Shown here piece by piece: positions 47,294 to 58,839 of a stretch of 64,000 bases of DNA. Position 1 is the first letter of the stretch; the number at the start of each line of letters is the position of its first letter. Both the position numbers and the translations under genes were made by a program. Source of the DNA: Sipunculus nudus (Eukaryota; Annelida; Sipuncula; Golfingiida; Sipunculidae); contig CM049308.1 in NCBI GenBank assembly GCA_026874595.1, forward strand, positions 45,701,327 to 45,765,326. The letters run 5' to 3'. The notes below the pieces were generated by a model. The model worked only from the letters and a program-made list of their open reading frames with translations. It did no database searches and was not told where the DNA came from.

Positions 47294-50200
47294 ACAAGGC
47301 CTACAGGCCTAATGCGAACCTGTGCATTGGGAAATACACTAGCTATAATGCGCTCAATACTGGCCCATTACTTTTCATGTGTATGAACAATGCAAGTACT
47401 AAACATTTTGAATAAGAAACAATTACACAAAAATCACTGCTGAAATTTTGGCATGGGTGCACACAACACAAAAATGATTGTAGTTGGCACCACCAGTCTT
47501 GTATACAACAAAGCTATCAGAGATATATACATATGCCCAATTTCAGACTGATATATCAAACCCCTCCTGAGAAATAAGCAGGGACACACACTGTGCAAAA
47601 ATTATTGTAGGTGGCACCACCGGTCTTGTATATGACAAAGCTATTCGATATGTATAACTATGCCCAATTTCAGGTTGATTATATCAAATTCCTCTGTAGA
47701 AATAAGCAGGCACATACATTGTGCAAAAGTCATTGTAGGTGGAGACACCTGTCTTGTGAATGAGAAGGCCATCAAAGACACATAGACAGGCCAAAATATA
47801 AGGCCACTACATCAAACTTACCTTGAGTCTGATGCATGGGGCTGACCAGGCTTAGGTGAGAAAGGCAGTTGCCCCAAGTGAACTGTGACAGATTGCTAGC
47901 TCAGGCTACTGCACTGAATGAACTCATAACCTGCACCTGGATAGACTGAGTGAACTTTTGACCTGTACCTGGCTGCACTGAGTGAAAGCTTCACCTATTG
48001 CATAATCTGACACAGTGGGCAGTCTGCCAATGCTATAAATGGAATGCAGCTACTGCAGCTACTCCTAACCTATACCTGGCTGCACTGAGTGAACTCTTGA
48101 CCAGTTACCTAATCTGACACAGTTGGCAGTCTGCCAAAGCTATAAATAGATCCAGACATACCTTTGGCCTGTTGCCAAATCTGAAATAGTAGCCACATCA
48201 TTGCATAAGCTCACGGATTGGCTCCACATGCAGCCCTGAGCATGACACCCATGAGGTGATCACATGATATTCATGAGATGATCACAAGCTACCCATGAGG
48301 TGATCACATGCTGCCCATGAGGTGTTCACATGACAACCATGCGGTGATCACATGCCTTGTGCTTGGCTGCACTGATTGAACTCTTGACCTATATCTGGCT
48401 GCACTGAATGAACTCTTGATCTGTTGCCAAATCTGAAACAGTCGGCAGTTTTTCAACCTATTTAATGATACAGACATAATCTTTGCCTGTTGGTAAATCT
48501 GTTTACACATACTGAAAGACTTTGGCTAAAATGTTTTTTTTCAAGCTGACATATTCATAAACCTTTTACCAAAAATATCTATAATAATAAAAGATGCAAT
48601 CCTTTCATTGTTAAAGGTCCAATAATTCTGCCAAAAATCATTCAAGTAAACTTGAACAAAGGCCACCTAAACAATTTTGTAGAAGAACACTATTGCAGTC
48701 CTCAGTTTGAAATAAACATAATTTCACAACTCAACCAAAAATAAAAAAACTCAATCCATTCTTATATCATTGAAAGAACCATGTCCTAGAATAATTCTTT
48801 TGAAAAACTGAATGATTCAACTTGACAGTTTCATCTTAAACATTATAAGCTGAAAGAGGCTAAAGTTATGACATTTTTGCCCATAAAAAACAGGTCAATG
48901 TAGGTGGCACCACGAAATCTGCAACATCAAATATGAGTCATATGACCAACATTTGCACAAAACTTGGTAATGCTAGGTTCTGTCATTTCTGTGATTACCA
49001 TGTCAGTATGCTTACTTGGCCAAATAACTAAGTTCAAATTTGTGTAACTCTGCTAATATTCATCAAATGCAAACCATTTGAACAAACTTGAGAAAGCTTG
49101 CCTCTGGGATCATTTCTGTAAAATATTGAACAATTTGGCTGGACTGTTTACAAGAAGAAGACTTTTAGAGGTTTTCAGCCTTTACCCTATAAAATTCAAG
49201 TTAATGCAGATAACAAAAAAAAAGCTGAATCCCACAATATAGAATATGTGAAAAATTATTGCATAAAATCTGGGGATGGTAGCTCCTGCTATTCCTGAGA
49301 AATTATGGGTTAATATACATATGACCAATGACCCTAGTACAAAAAAAGGTCAATGCAAGTGGCGCGACCAATACCTGAATTTCATATATGACTCATGTGA
49401 CTAACACTGGCATAAAATTTGGTGATGATAGCTCAGGCTGTTTCTGAGATTGTCATTTTAGTATGCCTTTTTGGACAGATGACTTAGTTCCACTTCCTGT
49501 AACTCAGCCAAAATTCACAAAAATTTAACCATTTGAATAAACTTGAGAGAGATGGTATAAGAGATTATTTCTGTGAAATATTGAACAATTTGGCTTGACC
49601 GTTTCGGAGAAGAAGATTTTAAACAGTTTTTTAGCTTTTTCTCTATAAAATCTAGGAAAATGCAGAGCTTCTCAGATGGCTATTTTTTTGCATTTAATTT
49701 TATGATGCTAGCTCCAGTCATTGTAAAATATTAAACAAATTAGCCTCAGTTGTGTCAGTCAAAAATGTTTTGCAGGTTTATAACTCATATAGGAAAATAC
49801 AGAAAAATGGCTAAGTTAAGCTTCCCATAACTCGGCCAAAATTCACTGAACCAAAACCATTTGAACAAACTTGAATTATCAACATCTTAGGATTATTAAT
49901 GTGTGAGATTTAAGAATTCTGCCCGGTGGTTTTTGAGGAGAAGAACTTTGTAGCCACTGAGCTAAAATGGGCTGTCATGGCATATGACTAAATTCAGCTT
50001 CCCATAACTCAGCCAAAAGTCACTGAACTGAGATCATTTGAACAAAATTCAGAAAGCTGTACCCTAAGATCATTTCTGTGCGATATTAAACAATTTGGCC
50101 ATATGGTTTCAGAGAAGAAGTTTTTTGTAGCCCTCAGTATGATAAGGGCACTGATGACCCCCATACAAAAAAGGCTGATGCAGGTGGCGCCACCAATACC

Positions 50201-50620
50201 TCAATTTCAGATATGACTAATGTGACAAACATTCACATATAATTTGGTGATGATAGCTCCAGCCATTTCTGAGATTGTAATTTAAGTATGCTTTTTTGGA
50301 CAGACGACTAAGTTTAACTTCTTGTTACTCAGCCAAAAATTACCGAACTTAAACCATTCGAATAAACTTGAGAGAGATTGTTCCAGGGAATATTTCTGTA
50401 AAAAAAGCTTTTTCCCTATAAAATCTAAGAAAATGCAGTTAGCCAAAAAATAAGCAAAATCTGATAGAGTTTTTTAGATGACTAATTTTTTGCATAAAAT
50501 TTTGTAATGCTAACTCATGCCTTTTTCAAGATAGTATGGGTTACCATACAGACGCCGGACGACAGCCGACGGACACCAGATGACGCCACACCATCGCATA
50601 AGCTCACAGGTTTGCTAAAA
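47294..50620 (+). mobile_element. Family A element, copy 4 (complete, ~3.3 kb)
   Basis: The 5' end has ACAAGGCCTACAGGCCTAAT and GCGAACCTGTG, and the 3' end has CACAGGTTTGC (one change). It is inserted in a family G element at TTTTATATAAA / ATTAGGTTTTTTC. The 22-bp minisatellite has expanded to about five units (48246-48355). A copy-specific repeat of the CTGGCTGCACTGAGTGAACT motif occurs at 48070. Confidence 0.82.
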
Positions 50621-50800
50621 ATTAGGTTTTTTCTGAATTTCTCAAAGGAACGAAGTTGCAAAGACTCAGTTTTTTGGCTTGGTAGGAGATCTTGGGGACA
50701 TCTAACATCATGCCGAATTTTGGATTCCTAGGTCTTACGGTTTCAAAATGTGCCACATCTACGGACAGATGGACAGACGACGGACAATGGACCACAACTA

Positions 50801-50831
50801 TAGCTCAGATGACTTAAAGTCAGCTGAGCTA
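50801..50831 (+). other. Family G terminal hairpin
   Basis: TAGCTCAGATGACT and AGTCAGCTGAGCTA with a TAA loop. A poly-A stretch and a partial family G fragment follow. Confidence 0.85.
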
Positions 50832-50869
50832 AAAAAAAAAAGAAAAGCAGTTTTGACATTAGGCAGTCC

Positions 50870-51700
50870 TGAGATAACAAGCTCAGCTGTATCTATAAGG
50901 ATATTTTGAAGAAATTTATCAGAATGAAGGTCCTGTGACCTTCAACTTTGACCTCTGGACTCTGAAAATAAAAATGTTTTTTACTTAAGTGGTGGGTCAT
51001 TAATAGATCAAGTTTGAAGCCAATCTGTCCAACCAATGCAGAATTATCATCCATAAACTAATTTGTTAATGGATGGGCCCTGTGACCTTCACCTTTGACC
51101 CTATGACCCAAAATAAAAAAGAATCTTCCCCTATTGGCATGTAAGTAATATCTGGAAAATGGAAGGTTTGTGATGAAAAAATTGGCATAAAATGCATACA
51201 CATTCCTTTTAAAGAAATGGGTCCTGTGAATTTTACCCTGGACAGTTGGACACAAAAATTGACAGGGTTCTTACTGTAGTTTTGAGCCATACATAAGTTA
51301 AGTTTGAAACCAATATGTCAAACTAAACTGGAGTTACCATCTGGAAACTAACTTGTAAACAGATGGCTCCTGTGACCTTGACCTTAGACCTTGTGACCCC
51401 AAATTCATTTATGCTCTCCCCATACTGGCAAGTCAGCTAAATGTGCAAGATGGAAAGTTTGGGATGAAAAGCTTGGCTTAAAATACAGCCATAATCTTTT
51501 CAAATAAGTGAGTCTTGTGACCCTGACCCTGGACCTCATGACCCAAAAATCATACAGGTCTTTCTTTAGTGGTGGACCATTTGTAAGTTGTTTTTGAAAT
51601 CCATATGTCAATCCAACCTGGAGTTTTCATCTGGAAACAAATTTGTGTGACAGATGGACAGACAGACAGACAGACTAGACGACCATAGGTTGAGAACTTG
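50870..51700 (+). repeat. Diverged 145-bp TGACC-type units (element fragment)
   Basis: It begins ACAAGCTCAGCTGTATCTATAA, i.e. a family G 5' end lacking the GACCCATGGGTC block, with the core type of 41225. GTGACCTT... blocks recur near 50935, 51080, 51372 and 51518. It ends with a GACAGACAGACAGA tract (51655-51675). Small minus-strand frames are repeat-derived. Confidence 0.7.
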
Positions 51701-51892
51701 CCAGAACTAGAAATAAGGAAGTAAAACTAACAGACAACAGGCAGCAGAAAGGCAGGGAACATTTGGAACTGGTCAAATGAACAACACCTATTGTTGGTGA
51801 AACAGTTGCACATCTTCATGTGGTTATGTTGATTTTCAAAAGTCACAGACAAGTCGCAGACGAGTAGACAAACAGACAGAGACAGGGGAAAA
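51701..51892. other. Spacer, nothing recognised
   Basis: A short interval before the next family G 5' end. The 146-codon minus-strand frame 51727-52167 spans this spacer and the element start, shows no domain, and has a composition typical of translated repeats. Confidence 0.4.
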
Positions 51893-52536
51893 ACAAGGGA
51901 CCCATGGGTCACGTCGCTCAGCTGAATTTTGGAAAATATTAGTAACTGCAAAATATTTTTATTTCTTATGGTTTTTCCAAGTATATTACCATTTGAAAAG
52001 CTAAGAGAAAATGGCCCAGCTTGAATGAAACTCTGTAAATTATAGAATAATGGACATGAGCTAAAGCATATGGACTGTGTAATAAATGAAACCTTTGGCC
52101 TGAAACCATTTAGTGATGCACCAAGGGAAAAAATGGGCCTACGGTGAGTGTCATATAAAAGTTCCATTTCATAAACAAATAATGTGTGAAGGTAATTAAG
52201 TTTTCAAAAGTTAAATATATGGCCATATGAGTTAAAAATTAATCCCACAATGTTTGATCAATATTCCTAATTTTAAAAACTAAGTTTAACAGTGTTATTC
52301 ACACCTAGGCCCGCCAACTTTAAGAAATATGAATGAAATGCTACCAAGTATTTATATCTTCTTAAATCTTGTCAGTTAGCACTTACATTAGGTCCTAATA
52401 TTTTATCACATTTGAATATTAGGATTAAATTCCTAAACATTTTTTCTTTAAAAAAATCAAAACTGTCTCAACAAAAAGAATTTATTTAACATTAAAATTA
52501 TAAGCTTTGTCTTGTTTATTAGTCCTGTGTATTGAA

Positions 52537-52555
52537 GGGGTGGGTGGGGGAGGGG
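52537..52555 (+). other. G-quadruplex-capable motif
   Basis: Four runs of 3-5 G separated by single T, T and A bases. This fits the standard intramolecular quadruplex pattern with very short loops. The equivalent place in the inverted copy (38085-38108) is less regular. Confidence 0.75.
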
Positions 52556-52642
52556 TCTCTGTTGTTACTGTTCATAGCTGAAAAAATGTGAAATTATAAG
52601 ATTCATCTTGTTTAGAGTACAGGTCTGTCAACAGAATGGGTT

Positions 52643-52661
52643 GGGGGGGGGGGGGGGGGGG
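52643..52661 (+). repeat. Poly-G run (19 G)
   Basis: A homopolymer about 90 bp downstream of the quadruplex motif. It is shared as poly-C with the inverted copy at 37985-38002. Confidence 0.9.
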
Positions 52662-54027
52662 TGAGAAAGGCTCCCTGTGGTATTTATGCTGACAGCCTGA
52701 TCAAGCTCAACAAGAGAGAGGGCTTGCCCCAGTGATGGGATTACATAACAGCCTGGGGAGCATAGAGAGCTGCACTGAATGACCTACAGTGACCAAAGTG
52801 GACTGCTTGACAATGTAAGGGTATACAACAAGAGCCTAACAAAAATTCAATAACTAGCCTAATTTTGCAGCTTTTATTTTTCAAATTTCAGATTTTAACA
52901 GATTAAATCCTTACGTGTACATGCTGTGAAAATAACATCCACAGTACATACTAGAAAAAAACATGCCATGGCCAAAGTTGGGCAAATTTAAGGTACTGAT
53001 TTTATATTTATGCTAATAACTTGAAAAAATTGCAAAATTCAGATCTAATTTTCAGTATACAATTGAATCTTGATTAAATGAAGTTATATCCCTGAAAAAA
53101 AGTCTCAGCCATTCTTATGTTAAGTGAGTAAATATATATCCTGATATTTTACAAGGTGCATTATGTTTGGGCCCATAACTTCAACAAATACGCAATACTG
53201 ACCTAAATTTTGGTATGTAGATAGGAAATGTATGGAAGAATATGAATATTTACTATTACTTCTAACATTATGCCAATTTTTGGATTACCAGGTAAACAAA
53301 AGTAGGGTCATGATGCTAGAAAATGCAAATACATTAAGGCTTCTAAAAAACTTCAATAGCTAGACTATTTTTTGAGCTTATACTTTCAAATTTCAAAATT
53401 CATCAGATTAAATTTATATGTAAACTGGCTGGGAAAATTAAATCAAATGTACTTATAAGAAAAAAAACGTGCAATGGTCAAAGTTGGGCAAAATTTAAGG
53501 TAAAAATTTTTTATTTTTGCTCATATTTTTAAAAAATTAACAGATTTTGATATAATTTTGGGTATACAATTTAATTTTGATTAATTAAAGATATATTACT
53601 GGAAAAAAGTCCTTAGCTTTAACATGGTTTATGTTAAGTGATCAAATATCTTTCCCGATTTTTTACAAAATGCATTATGTTTGAGCCCATAACTTTTTAA
53701 AATTCTATAATACAGACCTAATTTCTGGCATGTACATAGGATCTATATAGAGGAATATTAAATGGTTAATATGAGGAAAAACAGATGAGTGGTTTTGATA
53801 TTAGGCAGTCCTGAAGTGTGAAAATAGGTTTTTAATAAAAAAGGTTTTTCCTTTATTTCTCGAAGGAATGAAGTCACAAAGACCAAGTTTTCTGCTTGGT
53901 AGGAGATCTTGGGGGACATCTAATATGATGCCGAATTTTGGATTCCTAGGTCTTATGGTTTCAAAATGTGCCACATCTACAGACAGACGGACTCACAGAC
54001 GGACAGACTACGGAAAATAGACCACAA

Positions 54028-54808
54028 CTTGCAGATGGTGCCACCAATTTTGTGTATGATTAAGAGCTATGTGAGATCTATACACATGCAAAATTTCAGG
54101 GCGATACGTCAAACCAGTCCTGAGATATTAGCATGGATGTCTGCATCGTAAACATAAATGTAGGTGGCACCACCTGCCATAAAATCAAAAAAGCTTTCCA
54201 AGATGTATATACATGCAAAATTTTAGGCAGATAAGTCAAACCACTGCCGAGATATGAGTGATTTTATCCACAGGCAGACAAACAGATGAATGCTGTGCAA
54301 AAATAGTTGCAGGTGGCACCACCAGTTTTGTGTATGATTAAGACTTATGTGAGATCTATACACATGCAAATTTTCAAGGGGATATATCAAACCAGTCCTT
54401 AGATATTAGCATGGATAACTGCAGCATAAACATAACTGTAGGTGGTGCCACCTGCCGTAAAATCAAGAAAGCTATCAAAGATGTATTTACATGCAAAATT
54501 TTAGGCAGATTAGTCAAACCATTGCCGAGATTTTATGCCACGGCAGACAAACAGAGGGACCCTGTTCAAAAATAGTTGCAGGTTGCGCCACCAGTTTTGT
54601 GTATGATAAAGAGCTATGTGAGATCTATACACATGCAAAATTTCCGGGTTGATGAGTCAAACCAGTCCTGAGATGTCTGCAGTCTGAACATCAATGTAGA
54701 AAAAATCTGTCCTGTGGTCTCAGAGATCTATTCCAGAAATGAACGCAGTGGCGGCAGAACCCAGTTAAAAACATAGTATCTGCAAAACTTTGTTTTGACG
54801 GATACAAA
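54028..54808 (+). mobile_element. Diverged family C-like fragment
   Basis: GGTGCCACC-type palindromes near 54037, 54164, 54311, 54444 and 54586 alternate at about 130-147 bp with GTGTATGAT and ATACACATGCAAA text. The 3' hairpin GTATCTGCAAAAC / GTTTTGACGGATAC is at 54776-54805. The 5' end is absent. Confidence 0.78.
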
Positions 54809-55882
54809 AACATGTAATACATATTTTAATGGCAGATAAGTAAAAATTAGCATCAACTGCAATCTAACAAGTGTAATCCTTCTACCATAGCCCACACAAG
54901 CTGGCTTGTCATGGAAGCAACGACAAGTGTATACCTACATCCCTCATCTGGTTGATCAAACAACAATACTTGTGATCTTATTAAAGTCTTACAGGCCAAC
55001 ATAAGAAAATAAAGATGCTTAAGCTTTTTAATTAGTTCATATTTTAGTTTAGATTAGGGTATCTATATTTGTATCTATATTTGTAAGCAATAATTGTGTT
55101 TCATCGATATATTGATACAACATACAAAGCGTATCGGTAACCTCATGTGGATGCGGCATGTTGATATGTATCAATATATCAGTATGTTGAAACAACCCTA
55201 CAGTTTACCAGCTCCATGGTGGCATCACATGTGAGTCTGGAATGAAGGAGGCTGTGGCCCTCAGCAAAGAAAGAAATTCCTTTTCTCAAAATGGTAGAGT
55301 CCTTTATATTAAAAACATATTAAGGTGAACCAGAATACTTGTAGAATTTAATGTACAAGTGGACCTTACTCATACTGTATATATGTCAGTGTGATATCTG
55401 TTATTCATATGTGTTGAGGCAGTTCAGTTATTTTAGTAATATTCTTGATTGTTACTGTCCATTGTGGAAGATTGTCACTGTCTATGCTGCAATATCTTGG
55501 TGATGATATCTTTATGATGAGAAGAATACACAAAGTTGGTAACATGCTTAAATTTTTGTCAACACTGAAGTGACAAATCATTGCGCTGGTGGTGTTCAAA
55601 AAGGTGAGACCTTATGCTATGCATAACTTATGACATAGTGTGTACAAGAGGAGTTGGGCACTAATACAGAAAACAACTGTCTTATGTGTTGGCATTTTGA
55701 CCTCACACACCCTGCTTGAGACATCCAGGTTTTAGAGGTGTTTGAGCTAATACAGAAAAGTTAAGGCCAGACCTGTGTCCCATGTGCCCCTTCAGGCATC
55801 TCCACTGTGACCTCCATCACCTGGTTTGTGACCTCCCGGTTTTAGTCTATAAGGAAAATGGCAGCCCCAGGAAATAGGAGAA
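54809..55882. other. Unique sequence without a recognised gene
   Basis: No copy elsewhere in the window. A 63-codon minus-strand frame ending near 54840 and a 46-codon one near 55200-55310 are open but lack a convincing acceptor/donor pair. The frame at 55405-55599 (minus) has no recognisable product. TTTAGTCTATAAGG near 55840 precedes the next insertion. Confidence 0.4.
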
Positions 55883-58486
55883 ACAAGGGACCTATGGGTC
55901 ATGGCGCTCAGCTGTTATATATGATAAAAAAAATTGATTTAGGAATGAGGCACATGCTGGTTTTGTGGGGTAATAAATATAAGCTGTATTATGATTTGTT
56001 GTTGTTTAGCTTATGTATGATTTTGATAGTACCTTTGGAGACAGGGAAGAGGATTGATTTCATTTATTTTATTAACAAATGGAGTACTACTGTCACACAG
56101 ATTTTGACTTGGCCATATAACTTATAAGCAGAACATATAATATAAGAGTTTAACTATTTATTAAAAAAAATTACAAATATTGTCCCAAATATAATTTTTA
56201 TTAAAAATAAAAAGAGAATCGTAATTTTTTAAAATGAAATATAACTGAAATGATTATTAAAATAATATTAAAGAATATATTCATGAATGCATTCATGAAA
56301 ACATTTTGAAAGTATTTACACTGGTATTCATATACTTTCATTTTTACCTGAATTCCCATTCTCTATGCAAGAAATTTTATGATGGAGTACATATTCATAT
56401 TCGTATTTAAATACAATTGCACAGTTTTCACCAAACAATGATGTTGAGAATCCAGAATATACAAAATTGACAAATTTAAATAATGATCATAAGTACCTGG
56501 TTTTATGGCTTTTATTTATATTTAAAAAAATAAATGTAATATATTCATTTTGGACTGATTTCACATCAATGTACACACTAGACACAGCAGGAATCTAGAT
56601 TACTATTATCAACTGCATCTTTGTCTATCATTAATTTCCTTCATATGATCCTTAATGATTAGTAATGAATAATATGATTTACCTTTTTATCATTAAAATT
56701 GAACTGAAAAATACCATAGGTGACTGCATGGTGTTATTTGGAATACATGACATTCTATCCATCAATACAAGATTCTTATATCATCAGTAACTGCAAGTTA
56801 ATTTCCTGTTATTATAAACTAACAAATTCCTTTTCTATATTTCTTTAATTTGTTATTAAAAACCAATAAAAATTTATTAATTTATTTTTTATTGTTATGC
56901 TGTTGGTTAAAACTACTAGATGAGTTGGGTTGGACACCTGGATCAACTGTGGCTGGCCATAAGCTGCCTGGCTGCCCCAGTGTATGTCTAACCTCAAGCA
57001 TGCATAATTTGCTGAAAGTTCAACAAGGTCAACATACAGGTGACTCAAGAGGGGCTGGAGAGTGAGTCAAGGTCTGACATGGTCTCATAAAAACATTAAT
57101 AAAAGCTACAATTTTAGGCCAATTTCGTTCAGCTTTCTAAACTAAAAAGCTGAAATCGTTATGTGTGCAAGACATGAAAATTATATCAACAGTGCTCACA
57201 GGAAACAAATGTGCAATGGATAAAGTTGGGCAATATTTAAGGTACTAATTTCATATTTATACTAATAACTTATAAAATTTGAAAAATTCAGAACTAATTT
57301 TGGGTATTCAATTGAATCTTGATTAAATAATGTTACATCCCTGACAAAAAATCTCTAGCTTCAGAAATCCCCTTGTTAAGGGAGTAAATATATTTCTTGA
57401 TTTTTTACAAAGTGCATTATGTTTGGGCCCATAACTTAAAACAATTACACAATACTGACATCATTTCTGGCATTTGCATAGAAAATGTATAGAAAAAGAT
57501 GTATATTATATATCATTAAAGTCAGATCAATAGTTTTGATATTAGGCAGTCTTGAAGTGTAACAATGGGTTTGTAATGGAAAAACAAAGTTTTTCATTAT
57601 TATCTCGAAGGTATTAAGTCCTAGTGACCAAATTCTTGGCATGGTAGAGATTTTGGAGTCATCTAATTGTATGCAAAATTTTAGGAACTGACAGCTGAAG
57701 CTGGGGAGCTGAGCTCTTGCAAACTGCATAACACTAGCTTCATGTAAACAATATGTTACATGGTGCTTGAAAACTTGAATAAAATCTACAGTTTTTGATC
57801 AACTGGTTTCAAATTTTTGGTGTTAACAGACAAAATGCTAACAAAAATATGCTGTGAAAATTAAATCCACAGTACTTACAGGAAAAAAACGTGCCAAGGT
57901 CAAAGTTGGGCAAAATTAAAGGTACAAATTTTTTATTTTTGTTAATATTTTAAAAAATTTAAAAGATTTTGATCTAATTTTGGGTGTACAATTTAATTTT
58001 GATTAATTAAAGTTATATTACTGTAAAAAAAAAGTCCATAGCTTTAACAAGTTTTGTGTTAAGTGATCAAATATCTTTCCTAATTTTTTACAAAATGCAC
58101 TATGTTTGGGCCCATAACTTTTTTAAATTATATAATACAGACATAATTTCTGGCATGTATATAGGAACTATATAGAGGAATATTTATGGTAAATATGATG
58201 AAAAACGGATGAGTGGTTTTGATATTAGGCAGTCCTGAAGTGTTAAAATAGGTTTATAATAAAAAATTGAGGTATTTCCTTTATTTCTTAACAGAACGAA
58301 GTCGCAAAGACCCAGTTTTTTGGCTTGGTAGGAGATCTTGGGGACATCTAACATTATGCTGAATTTTGGATTCCTAGGTCTTACGGTTTCAAAACGTGCC
58401 ACATCTACGGACGGACGGACAGACAGACGGACGGACGATGGACCACGACTATAGCTCAGATGACTTATAGTCAGCTGAGCTCAAAA
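55883..58486 (+). mobile_element. Family G element, complete copy
   Basis: The 5' end is ACAAGGGACCTATGGGTCAT, GCTCAGCTG, and the 3' hairpin is at 58452-58482. It has the core type of 15951 and 32559 without the MITE. The host flanks are ATAGGAGAA on the left and CTCCTGGTGAGG on the right. Its 3' part is duplicated downstream. Confidence 0.88.
58452..58482 (+). other. Family G terminal hairpin
   Basis: TAGCTCAGATGACT and AGTCAGCTGAGCT arms; the last base is changed (CTCAAAAC). Confidence 0.85.
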
Positions 58487-58839
58487 CTCCTGGTGAGGGT
58501 CATGTACTCATGCCATAGAGAATTGGACACCTGGATCAACTGTGGCTGGCCATAAGCTACCTGGCTGCCCCAGTATATGCCTCGCCTAAGCATGCATAAT
58601 TTGCTGAAAGTTCAACAAGGTCAACATACAGGTGACTCAAGAGGGGCTGGAGAGAGAGTCAAGGTCTGACATGGTCTCATAAAAACATTAATAAAAGCTA
58701 CAATTTTAGGCCAATTTCTTACAGCTTTCTAAACTAAAAAGCTGAAATCCTTATGTGTGCAAGACATGAAAATTATATCAACAGTGCTCACAGGAAACAA
58801 ATGTGCAATGGATAAAGTTGGGCAATATTTAAGGTACTA

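Larger units (their letters stand above)
45400..50834 (+). mobile_element. Family G element interrupted by families C and A
   Basis: Pieces 45400-45748, 47185-47293 and 50621-50834 are collinear with the core and 3' end of family G (compare 53370-54000). They end in a hairpin at 50801-50831. The 5' end was lost at the junction with copy 3 of family A. Confidence 0.75.
51893..54027 (+). mobile_element. Family G element, subtype with G-rich core
   Basis: The 5' end is ACAAGGGACCCATGGGTCAC, GCTCAGCTG. The core differs from that of 15951 until ~52860, then becomes the common module. The 3' end stops in the GACGGACAGAC tract without the hairpin; family C-like sequence follows at once. It is collinear with the minus-strand element at 32026-40283. 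Confidence 0.8.

Noticed and set aside
51727-52167. 146-codon minus-strand frame, the longest in the window
   Set aside because: It crosses the 5' end of a family G element and a short spacer, with no motif or conserved counterpart in the other copy. Likely chance.
54840-55030. Possible minus-strand exon (open for ~63 codons, includes FDQPDEGCRYTLVV)
   Set aside because: No acceptor/donor pair of reasonable strength in phase; left unannotated.
55200-55320. Possible minus-strand exon with pyrimidine-rich acceptor and GTAAAC donor
   Set aside because: Two frames are open, so there is no coding signal, and neither phase helps to link the other exons.
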